Positions 1-9,000 of a DNA stretch of 64,000 bases are shown in pieces. Origin of the DNA: Saprolegnia diclina VS20 (taxonomy: Eukaryota > Oomycota > Saprolegniomycetes > Saprolegniales > Saprolegniaceae). The stretch spans positions 896,208 through 960,207 of the forward strand of contig NW_008246071.1 in NCBI RefSeq assembly GCF_000281045.1, written 5' to 3'. The notes beneath the pieces are model-generated. The model saw nothing but the letters and a program-made list of their open reading frames with translations. It did not search any database and was not told the DNA's origin. Both the position numbers and the translations under genes were made by a program. Positions within the stretch are counted from its first letter, which is position 1. Each line of letters opens with the position of its first letter.

Positions 1-434
1 GTCTTTGCGTTTGGTTGTTCNNNNNNNNNNNNNNNNNNNNNNNNNNNNNNNNNNNNNNNNNNNNNNNNNNNNNNNNNNNNNNNNNNNNNNNNNNNNNNNN
101 NNNNNNNNNNNNNNNNNNNNNNNNNAACTACGCCGGCCTCACGAGCCAGCTCGGCGCGCCGCAGATGGCCGTCCTCTTCTTTGTGAGTCTCCTCGGCTGC
201 GTGGGCACGGCCCCGATCCCGCAGGCCGGTCTCGCCATGTTGATGACGGTGTGGCGCACGACGCTGCCCAACGAGGACCTGCCCCACGCTTTCGTATACG
301 TCGTCGCGATCGACTTTCTCATCGATCGCATCAACACGATGGTCAACATCAACGGCAATATGATCATCACGCGCATTCTCGCCGACCAGTTTGACGAGAC
401 GGTCGAGACGTGGGCAACCGATAACATGAATTAA
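1..434 (+). CDS. SLC1-type dicarboxylate/amino acid symporter, 3' part only
   Basis: This is the C-terminal end of a sodium:dicarboxylate (SLC1/DAACS) family symporter, a plasma-membrane carrier. The first 20 bases match the HP1 region of the complete paralog at 1256-3016 (VFAFGC). After the gap the frame runs from 126 to a TAA ending at 434. The visible part holds the HP2-like hairpin (VGTAPIPQAGLAML) and transmembrane 8 with DRINTMVNINGN. In the archaeal homolog GltPh the Arg at the DRxNT position binds the substrate side-chain carboxylate and the last Asp of NVxGD binds sodium; here these are Asn and Asn. The 5' end lies outside the window. The bases before and after the gap are in different frames, which fits a wrongly sized gap rather than a mutation. 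Confidence 0.85.
   Translation, partial: LCVWLFXXXXXXXXXXXXXXXXXXXXXXXXXXXXXXXXXXXNYAGLTSQLGAPQMAVLFFVSLLGCVGTAPIPQAGLAMLMTVWRTTLPNEDLPHAFVYVVAIDFLIDRINTMVNINGNMIITRILADQFDETVETWATDNMN
21..125. other. Assembly gap of 105 N
   Basis: A run of N inside the partial SLC1 gene. Comparison with the paralog, where the matching flanks lie about 50 bases further apart, suggests that the real gap is near 155 bases. Confidence 0.95.
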
Positions 435-1255
435 CTCGACGGCTTAAATCATACGACACAAATATATTAGTACAATTTACAATTTATTGAAGAACCAAAT
501 ACGACGCTATGTGCCTCTTCCAAATGATGCACGCCCTGCGCCACGATGCCTGGCTTCGTGACCACTTCGTCCCGGCGTGCGCCATCCACACGCCTCGCCT
601 TCAACACGGCTAAGCCTCGCCGCTGCTGCCGTCTAGCACAACACGCTCTGAATCGAAAGTCCACCCCCCAAAAACAGTTCAGTGTAAATTATATCTAAAT
701 AGACTCACTTCAACAACAACTACTGCATTGAACTTCCCCGATGACTATAGTCCTACACCACGAGACGCAACGTCTGCATCAGAAGAGGAGAGCAGAGCAA
801 ACCAACGTGCTTGACGTAGAGACGCGGCTGGCTTGCTCATCCGTTCACTCACTAACCTAGCCCTCACGTAGCCCCAACCCTTCGCATCGGTCAGAGACGA
901 GGAGCAAGGTGTTGCACAACGTAGCAGCGACGGGCATGGTGGTCACGCACGCGCAACTCACACCACATACACTTGCACACCATCGTGGTAGGTGCTCATC
1001 CTATCCTACTGTACACATCCGCGGTCGGCGTCGAGACGCAGCAGGTCCGTCGACCGACTACCGATACAACTCGCCGAAAAAAAAGCCCACAACATCTAGC
1101 GACCAACTATAAGCATACAGTTAGTCGAACACGCTGAAGCCGTCCAACGTCAACGACCCTGCGTCCCAACACTTGCCAAAGGAAGATACTTTGCGCCACG
1201 ATTTGTTCTAATGTTCTAGCCGTCGACCACCGCCTTCGCGTCTCGAACATTTGAC
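435..1255. other. Intergenic, nothing recognised
   Basis: This is the spacer between two tandem SLC1 paralogs. I see only short open frames without family features, and an A-rich stretch near 1076-1086. The promoter of the downstream symporter should lie here. Confidence 0.6.
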
Positions 1256-3016
1256 ATGGCGGCGACCAACAGCCAGCGCGGCGGCATCGTCCTCTTTGGC
1301 GATGGCTCAGAGCCACCTCCCGTATCGGATGCCATCTCGCTCCAGAGCTCGTTCGAAGACAATGCGTCCGATGTCGAGTCGGTCGTCGTTGGCAACGCGT
1401 TTACGCGCAAACCCCCACCCGCGTCGTACACGTTCCGGACGAATTTTACGACCAAGCCGGCGCTCGGGCTCTACGAAGGCAACCAGAGCGAAGAAGCCAT
1501 CTTGGAAGAGTCGCCGTCGCGCAACCGCGCGCATGGCGACTACCTCGACGGCGCCAAGACGCTCAACCCGCTCTCGATCCTCGTATGCGCGGGTATCGGC
1601 CTTGCGGTTGGCTTTGCCCTCTCACGTTTGGATGTGAGTCCCGACGCTGCGTCGTGGATCGCACTCCCGGGCGACCTCTTTGTAAGTGCGCTCCGGTGCC
1701 TCATCGTGCCCATGGTGTTTTGCTCGATGGCCGCGTCCGTCGCCGACGTCATTGCCGCCAAGAAGACGACGCTCCTCGGGTGGCGCACGGTGCTCACCAT
1801 CGTGCTTTCGGTCACCTTCTCGGCCGTGCAAGGTATCTTGATCTCGGTGCTCTTTCAGTCCCGGTTTGTGCCGGACGCAGCGCCGGCGGTCGCGAAAGCA
1901 GCTGCGAATTTGACGTTCACGCTCCAGTGCCACAACTTGCGCTATCTCGAGATGCTTCCGAGTGGCCGCATTGCATGCAGCGCGGCCAACACGTCCCGAC
2001 GTTCCACGCTCTTTGATGCGGTTGATGTCAACGGCCTCTACCGGTTCGAGACGCCGTTCCAGACGCTCACGCTCACGGACCAGCTCATCTCGGTGCTCCA
2101 TTTGATCGTGACCGACAACATCTTTAACGCTGTGCAAAACGGGTCGCTCCTCAGCATCATCATGTTTGCGCTGCCGTTTGGCGTCGCGATCGCCAAGTCA
2201 TTTGCAGGTCCCATCTCGGGCAACCTTCTCGTCGTGCTCATCAAGCAGACGCGGAACGCCATGTTGATTTTAATCAACACGGTCATGCGCCTCACGCCGA
2301 TCGCGGTCGTTTTTTTAATTGCATCGGCCGTCATTTCGTTTAGCTCGAACGCCAACAACGTCGCGGGCCAAGTGGGCTTCGCCGTCCTCGCGTTCGTGCT
2401 TGGGAGTATGAGCCATGTCTTGCTCGTCATGCCGCTCTTCCTCTTTCTCACGACGCGCATCAACCCGTACGCCTACCTCCGGCAACTCACGTCGGCGTAC
2501 GTCTTTGCGTTTGGCTGTGCGTCGTCGATGGCCGCGCTGCCCATTGCTGTTTCATCGATCCACCAGACCCGCCAGGTGTCGCGGCCGTTTGCGCAACTCA
2601 TCATGACGCTCGGGACACCCGTCAACTTGAACGCGTGCGGCATGTACTATCCAATTCTTGTCACGTTCATGGCCAACATGGCGGGGCACGGCGACAGCCT
2701 TGGCTTGCCGCAGTGGATCATCTTGTTCTTTGTGAGCATCCTGGCGTCGATGGGGACCGCGCCCGTCCCCAACTCGGGTCTCGTCATGCTCATTACGGTC
2801 TGGAAGACGGTCTTGCCGAGCCAGAACCTTCCCGCGGCGTTTTCGTACGTCGTTGCGATCGATTTTATCATGGACCGTATCGCGACCATGGTCAACATCA
2901 ACGGAAACATGGTTGTCACGCGCATTCTCTCCGAGCAGGTCGACGAAGCGATGGAAGTCTGGGCCAACGAGCAAATCGTTCGCTCTGATTTTCCAACCAA
3001 TGTCGTGGCGTTTTAG
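1256..3016 (+). CDS. SLC1-type dicarboxylate/amino acid:cation symporter
   Basis: A 586-residue, single-exon member of the SLC1/DAACS family, expected to sit in the plasma membrane and carry amino acids or dicarboxylates. After a soluble N-terminus of about 95 residues come multiple transmembrane helices, an HP1-like hairpin (CASSMAALPIAVSS), TM7 with TPVNLNACG (about residues 454-462), an HP2-like hairpin (SMGTAPVPNSGLVML), and TM8 with MDRIATMVNINGN (539-551). The canonical TM7 motif NMDGT is altered and the acidic sodium ligands D312 and D405 of GltPh both appear as Asn; R397 appears as Ala. The large extracellular insert with an HNLRYLEML segment (near residue 223) is in the usual loop between TM3 and TM4. 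It is a tandem duplicate of the partial gene to its left. The start is the first ATG of the frame, just after an in-frame 5' region without coding features. The substrate cannot be named. Confidence 0.88.
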   Translation: MAATNSQRGGIVLFGDGSEPPPVSDAISLQSSFEDNASDVESVVVGNAFTRKPPPASYTFRTNFTTKPALGLYEGNQSEEAILEESPSRNRAHGDYLDGAKTLNPLSILVCAGIGLAVGFALSRLDVSPDAASWIALPGDLFVSALRCLIVPMVFCSMAASVADVIAAKKTTLLGWRTVLTIVLSVTFSAVQGILISVLFQSRFVPDAAPAVAKAAANLTFTLQCHNLRYLEMLPSGRIACSAANTSRRSTLFDAVDVNGLYRFETPFQTLTLTDQLISVLHLIVTDNIFNAVQNGSLLSIIMFALPFGVAIAKSFAGPISGNLLVVLIKQTRNAMLILINTVMRLTPIAVVFLIASAVISFSSNANNVAGQVGFAVLAFVLGSMSHVLLVMPLFLFLTTRINPYAYLRQLTSAYVFAFGCASSMAALPIAVSSIHQTRQVSRPFAQLIMTLGTPVNLNACGMYYPILVTFMANMAGHGDSLGLPQWIILFFVSILASMGTAPVPNSGLVMLITVWKTVLPSQNLPAAFSYVVAIDFIMDRIATMVNINGNMVVTRILSEQVDEAMEVWANEQIVRSDFPTNVVAF

Positions 3017-3371
3017 GGCATTTCACGGCAACAACATGGTGTAATATACCCTTCTTGATAACCGTAAAAATTCTGTTGTTTTTTACGTTTGCAACATTTT
3101 CAACATAATCGTCCGAGTCATGTCGACCGGCGCGCAAAGACCGACAGGCGCTGTTTGTGTCGTCGTCTTTGCGATGCTATCATCGACGAGACGGCTCGCT
3201 CGTTGGCCATAACTTCAAGGGAGTGGAACCTTATTTTTGTATAGGCTATGGCGAAAAGTGTCTCCCTAGTTCCCCACAATTTCTGCGGTAGTCGTCGACA
3301 CATTGCGTATCCTGGACCATGCAACGTGCAACAAGACCCTACGAAACACAAACTTCCTTGATATAGAGGTA
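3017..3371. other. Convergent intergenic spacer
   Basis: This is the 3' flank shared by the SLC1 gene and the first MFSD6-like gene. No coding signal was seen. Confidence 0.6.
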
Positions 3372-4619
3372 TTACGCCAAGAGATGTGTAGCCTCGGACG
3401 GCGTAAGCTCCTTTGTCGTCTCGTCATCGTGCGACGGAATCGTGCGCGAAAAGACGTACAGGCCAAGTAGCGCAAGGGGCACCCCGAGGTCCGCAACCGT
3501 CCACATGAAGCTCGCACCGTACGCGTTGTAGAGGTAGCCACCAAGCATGGTGCCAACGCCGCGCGCCAGCCCGTTTTGGACTGCACTGAGGATGCCCATC
3601 ATCAAGCCCTCGGTACCGCGTGGGGCTTCCGCGTAAATGTACTTGGTGCTTGCGGCCCACGCGAGGCCATACGTGCAGCCATGGAGAAACTCAAACGGCA
3701 GTGCAATCCACGCATTCGTCATGAGCGCATAGCACGTGAGCCGCACCCCATACGCCAGAATCGAAATCGCGAGCACCTTGACCGTCCCGAGCTTGGCGAT
3801 GATGGCGTCGGCAAAGTAGAAGGCCGGGAGCTCCGAGAAGGTCTCGCACCAAATGGCGATACCGACGATTTGCGCCGACCCGCCGCTGAGCTCATACAAG
3901 TTGAGCGTCAGGAACGCCGAGATGACACCAAACATGGTGCCACCGAGGAAGACGACGAGGAGCAGCCCGAGCACATCCTTTTTTTGAAAGAGCGTCTTCA
4001 AGCCCGCCGAGAACGACGAGGCGGGCGGCGACGAAGACGCGCTCGACGGCGATGCGCACCCGCCGTCGCACGGTGGAATCATTTGCAAAAATACAATCGC
4101 GGGCACGACAAAAATCAAGTTCATGTAGAACGCCCATGAAATGCCGTAGGACGCGACGACGACACCGGCCACGTACGCACCGATACCGTAGCCGACCGCA
4201 CCGTAGAGCCGCTGCTTGCCGTACTCGGCGCCAAGTCGCGTCACGAGCGCAAGGACCGTTTGATCGAGGAGCGGCCACGACGGCTGCGCCTGGTAGTTGG
4301 CGAGGAAGACAAGCACGCACGTCCAGAAGAAGCTTTTCGAGGCAAATTGGATCGCGTACATGAGGAGAGCACCCGAGAGGAGGCAAAAGATGTGGATGAG
4401 GCGCTGCTGTTGGAGAATGTCGGCGATCGCACCCCACATGGGCGGGGCGAGCATCGAGCAAATGCATGGCAGCGTCTGCAGAATGCCGATCTGGAACTTG
4501 TCAAAGTACGTGTTGAAATAGACGGGGAGGAAGTTGAGGACGGCGCTGAAGCCAATGTTGAAGAGCGTGTAGACAGCCTTTGGCGGTAGTAGCGCCGTCG
4601 TGTGGTCGGTCTGAGCCAT
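3372..4619 (-). CDS. MFSD6-like major facilitator transporter, copy 1
   Basis: A single-exon membrane carrier of 415 residues with about 12 hydrophobic helices and no visible signal peptide. The family hallmarks repeated in every copy of this window are KFQIGILQTLPCICSM with GAIAD (TM2 region), GAEYGKQRLYGAVGYG, LSGGSAQIVGI, CETFSELPAFYFAD and LHGCTYGLAWAASTKYI. This layout fits the MFS_1_like (MFSD6/LacY-related) group rather than sugar porters; the substrate is unknown. I chose the ATG at 4619 (MAQTDHTTALLPPKAVYT) because all paralogs start just before the LLPAKAVYT-like segment; an in-frame ATG or alternative start further upstream adds 38 unconserved residues. A Ser/Ala-rich central loop precedes TM7 (GCASPSSASSSPPASS). 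Confidence 0.85.
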   Translation of the reverse strand: MAQTDHTTALLPPKAVYTLFNIGFSAVLNFLPVYFNTYFDKFQIGILQTLPCICSMLAPPMWGAIADILQQQRLIHIFCLLSGALLMYAIQFASKSFFWTCVLVFLANYQAQPSWPLLDQTVLALVTRLGAEYGKQRLYGAVGYGIGAYVAGVVVASYGISWAFYMNLIFVVPAIVFLQMIPPCDGGCASPSSASSSPPASSFSAGLKTLFQKKDVLGLLLVVFLGGTMFGVISAFLTLNLYELSGGSAQIVGIAIWCETFSELPAFYFADAIIAKLGTVKVLAISILAYGVRLTCYALMTNAWIALPFEFLHGCTYGLAWAASTKYIYAEAPRGTEGLMMGILSAVQNGLARGVGTMLGGYLYNAYGASFMWTVADLGVPLALLGLYVFSRTIPSHDDETTKELTPSEATHLLA

Positions 4620-5409
4620 GGTCGGCGCTCGGCAAAGACAATTTGAAACTGGAATCCAGCAAGTTGGGAAACCGACTAGCGACCTGGACGCACCGAGGTA
4701 CCCAATCCGCGACTGGACGACCACGTGCGCCAATCAACGCGCGCACGACGTGGGCGACGCGGTTCCTTGTACCTAGGCGAGGACGCACTCCTTTGCACAC
4801 ACCTAGTATCCGCAGCCGGGCATACCCAGACGCGAGAAATCTTGTGAGCTCGGATGCCCCAAAGCAAAAAACACGAGGTCGGATGCCACCCAAGAGGCCG
4901 CTCGGACCATGTCCACGCACCGAGCGACTGTTTCTACCTCGGCAGCCATCGCATGACGCAGCATCTCGACTAGATACGCTCCACCAGCGTCGTGTCGTTA
5001 TCTCTCTTGGCTACAGTATCCTGTAGCTCTCGGAATGAATGATGGGGCAGGGACACGGTCCCGCTTGTCACATGCGGGCTTCAACGCTTCAAGAAAGCCC
5101 TGACTGCGACGAGCAACTCACCGTCTTATCCTTGTTGCGCATCGCCTCGGGCTGCGCATATACTGAGTTGTAGAATAAGGGTTGGCAGCCAACTAGGGCG
5201 AAAAATAGTGGCTGGACAACGAATGATGTCGGAGAACCGCCCCTTTTGCCATGCCCTGTAGCCGTATCTTGAGTGCGACGTTGGCCATGTCAGAAGGCAT
5301 AGGATTGGACAAAATCCATCACATATTGACCAACCAAATGCCATAAAATTGTTTCGGCCATCACAACCACGACATGGATCCGTGCTTCCCAGTCACAACC
5401 GAGTACTTA
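4620..5409. other. Intergenic, divergent promoter region
   Basis: This stretch lies upstream of MFSD6-like copy 1 and reaches to the left end of the MITE. No convincing open frame was seen. Confidence 0.6.
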
Positions 5410-5870
5410 GGAGGAGTTCCGAGTAAAAATATGGGACGGATGGGAGACGGGCACATTTTACTCGGAACGATTTTTGCAAAATACGACGAAAAACCATCTG
5501 CGCTATGATTGGCTAATATTCAATGGAATTTTAGCCAACCAATTTGGTCGCTTCTTGACGGAAGCCGGCAAAAGCCTTGTTGTAGTACCAAGAAAGTGAG
5601 CGCGAGCTCCACTTAAGCCAATCTACATGTGGACATCATGTTGCTCGAGTTTTGTGGCCATTGCAATCGAAAATGTCAACTGCAAAGGCGACTTTTGCTC
5701 CGTGTCTCCATCCAACGATTTGCCCAATCAAATCGCGTAATCACGAGACGGGATGAATTGGTGAGGTCGTCGAGGTCGGCCGACAACCATGCGCACGAGA
5801 CGGGATGCATTTTTTTTTCCTGGCCTCTGATCGGTTGTTGCCCGTCTCACAGGTTACTCGGAACTCCTCC
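5410..5870. mobile_element. MITE, PIF/Harbinger-like (Tourist type)
   Basis: The left end GGAGGAGTTCCGAGTAA (5410-5426) is the exact reverse complement of the right end at 5854-5870, giving 17-bp perfect terminal inverted repeats. TTA flanks both ends (5407-5409 and 5871-5873), as expected for a 3-bp target-site duplication. The 461-bp interior has no transposase-like open frame, so the element is non-autonomous. A TTA/TAA duplication and TIRs starting with GG are typical of PIF/Harbinger elements; superfamily assignment is inference. It ends 191 bp before the start codon of the 1749-residue gene, so it may contribute to that promoter. Next to its right end the 15-mer TTATTTACTTACTCC occurs twice (5871 and 5892). 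Confidence 0.75.
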
Positions 5871-6061
5871 TTATTTACTTACTCCGTGTACTTATTTACT
5901 TACTCCCTCAACACAACCGAACTCGACATCACGTCCAACTCCTTTAAATGTTGCAGCTCCACAAGGTCATCCACATGCTGCGACGGTTACTCGCGCGGTG
6001 AAACCAAGTGCAACCTCAAACACCGTAGCCAGGCAGGAAACGGAAACGCCACCTTTATCTG

Positions 6062-9000
6062 ATGCGGGTGCACATTCGCCCGCCAACAACGCCGGCCGGG
6101 CCCACGAAACACATCCTAATACCTCGGCGCCACGATCGCCTTGTCGAGGTGGGTGGTGTGCTCTCGGTTATCGTCTCGATCGGCCTCAGCCTCGCTGCGA
6201 TCGAGTACATTTTTACACCGTACCTCGCGACCGACTATTTCGTACCCCACTTTGCGTCGTCTGCGCCCGTGTTGGTGGCAGCGATCAACAATCAATTAAC
6301 GCTCATCGGCTCTGGCGCCATCGACGTCGTCTCGCCCAACGCCGCCTACCTTTCTTCGCTGGATGGGACAAGCCCCGCGTACGGTCGGCTCCTCGTGTAC
6401 CGCGAGCTCACGACGCTTCTTGATGGCGTCCGCGGACTGCGGCGCCTCGCAACGGCGCAGGTCGTCAAGATGGTGACGCCCTACTGCTGGGCCGACTTGA
6501 ACAAAACGTGGGAGCTTGCGTACACGTCCAAGCGGCAAGCCCGCTGCTTGCAGTTCGACGCTACGAACGGCGCCGTGCACCTCGAGACGGTTTTGCGCAA
6601 CATTGACTTTCAAGCATTCCTCGACAACACGCAAGGGCTCTTTCTCTCGGCGATTGGCCAGCCCATTGCGAGCAGCGGACGCGCCGGTGACACGTGGCTC
6701 GCGTCACTCCAGTCGCATGTCTGGGTCCCCGAACGCGACGAGGTTGCGCTCTGGGCGGCGCACGGACTCGATCGATATACGCTGCAGTACGGCACCGGCA
6801 TTGGCATCGGCGTCTTTGAGACGATCTCTGTCGAGACGGCCCTCGGGCAACTCCTCTCGCTCCCGCTCAAGACTATATTGACACAAGATCGATGGACGTT
6901 TCGAACCACGAGCATGCTCTGCAACCTTCTCTACAACGACTTGTACGCGATTGGCGCCAACCAAAGTCTCGTGCGGCACACGACCAACTACTTTGGCGAC
7001 ATCAACCCGTCGCAGATCGAGGCGTACGTGCAAGGCCTGCCCCTCCGACCCGTCCAGCAAGCCATCCACGACGGCCTGGGCCCCCTCGGCATCATTGACG
7101 CCAAGTGGGTCCCCCCGCCACCACGCCTTCTAGCGAGCGTGAGTGCCTTTCGCGCCACTCTGGCCGCGGCACTCGTGGCCACTCCAAGCCTCTTGGGCAA
7201 TGACGCGGCACGACAAACCTTGTACCCGACACCAGCGCGCTGGTCCGACACGCGCCTGCGCTTCTTCACGGGCAGCCCCATGTGTGCGTTCTCGGTGCCC
7301 CAGCGCTTTGTGCAGCAGACGTTTGGCTTTACCGACGTCTGCGGCAGCCAAATGCCATTGACGCTCGAGTGGCATGCGCTCCCCGCCGCCTATGCGCTCT
7401 GGTTGCTCGGGCCGAATGCCGCGCACGACGTTTGCAACCAGTCGTTCGCAGCGAACGCCACGACGTGCCACCGCCTTGTTCGCGATGCCACTATTGTCTA
7501 CAGCGCCACCGCACAAGCGCTTCCCATCTTGGACCCGTCGGTCGTACCAAACGTGATGGCAATCAACATTGGACTGCTGCAGATTCTGCGCATGAACGAC
7601 ACGTCGGACATTACCCTGGACCAGCAACTGCTTTTGTCGCCCGACTTTGACTTTCTCGGGTGGATGTACGTCTATGACTGGGCGATCGGTGCCCGAGAAG
7701 TTATTGCGCTTCAGGGCGACGCGGCGGCATTTACACTCGTGTCGGCGTTGTATGCGCCGATCGCGACCAACCCAATCTTGGCGTCGGCGGGGTTGGGACC
7801 CTACCTCTGGTACCTCGCGACGGCGACCACGAGTACGCTGGTGGTTCTCAGCCTCTGTCTCTTCGTACTGCGCCTCCGAAGCAGCAGTCCCGGCAACGAC
7901 TGGTTTCAGTTCACGCCGTTAGTCGCGTCGGTCTATATCAACCGGAATCTACTCGTGTTTCGCAGCCTTGCCGCGATCCTGTGTCTTGGGACGGCACCGC
8001 TGGATGCAAGCACGACGACCAACGGCATCACGCGCCTTCTCTTTGTTCCGCGAACATTCTCGCGATCGGCCCTTCTCGCATTGGAGTCGCTTTGGGGTGT
8101 GCACATCGCGCACGACGTGTTACTGCCGCTAACCGGTGTTTGGCGGGCGCTGACGCCGATGACCTGTCTCGGCTGGTGCATTATCGTGGGCATGGACCAG
8201 CTGGTGCCACCAACGCTCTCGACGACGCTCGACCGGCAGTGTTATACCGTCAACATGGACTATACAGCGTACTGCAACAGCGGGCTCGTGCGCGTCGGGA
8301 GCATGCAACGCTGCGTGGCCGTTCTCAGCGTGCTCTTTGCAGCGATAAGCGCGACGTTGTTGTACTCGCGCTTGCGGCATCAACGCCACAACCTCAATGT
8401 GTCGAGCGCTCTTCTACCACCGATGGCACCTTTGCATGTCTCGTCGACAGGCCATCATGTGCACTTGGTATCGGCCGTCATGTGCGGTCTCTTGCCGCTC
8501 ACGTGGAGCGGCCACGCCTACATCTTTGATGTCAAGCTCTGGTGCTTGCTCTCGCGCGACGACTACGCGTTCGAGTTGACGCAGGGTACCGGCTCTCTCG
8601 TACTACCACATTGTGCACCGACATCGTCGCCACCGACAATGGAATCGACACACGGGCTCTTGAGCATTCGCCTCATTCAGAGAGGGCTTCGCCTCTCGGG
8701 GCTCTGCTACATTGGTCTGACCCTTTGGAGTAACACAGCGTATCTCGGAGTACTGGAAACCTCCATGGCCAATGACTTTGGCTGGGCAGGCTTCAACGCG
8801 ACAGGCATGCATGCTTTTTTAGCCAACGCCTTCAACCGCCAACTGCTCACGTCGACGGACGCTATCGTTGCACTTCACGACCCGGCATTCGGAGACGCCC
8901 TTCAGCCATACAATGGAACGGCGACCACTGTCTCATGGTTCCCGACCGTTGCGCGTCGGCATCTCTTCAACGCGTCAGTTCCGCTCGCAGAGCTTGTCGC

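Noticed and set aside
5629-6423. A 264-codon plus-strand frame overlapping the start of the 1749-residue gene
   Set aside because: It begins inside the MITE and continues in a different frame of the large gene, so it is a chance frame.
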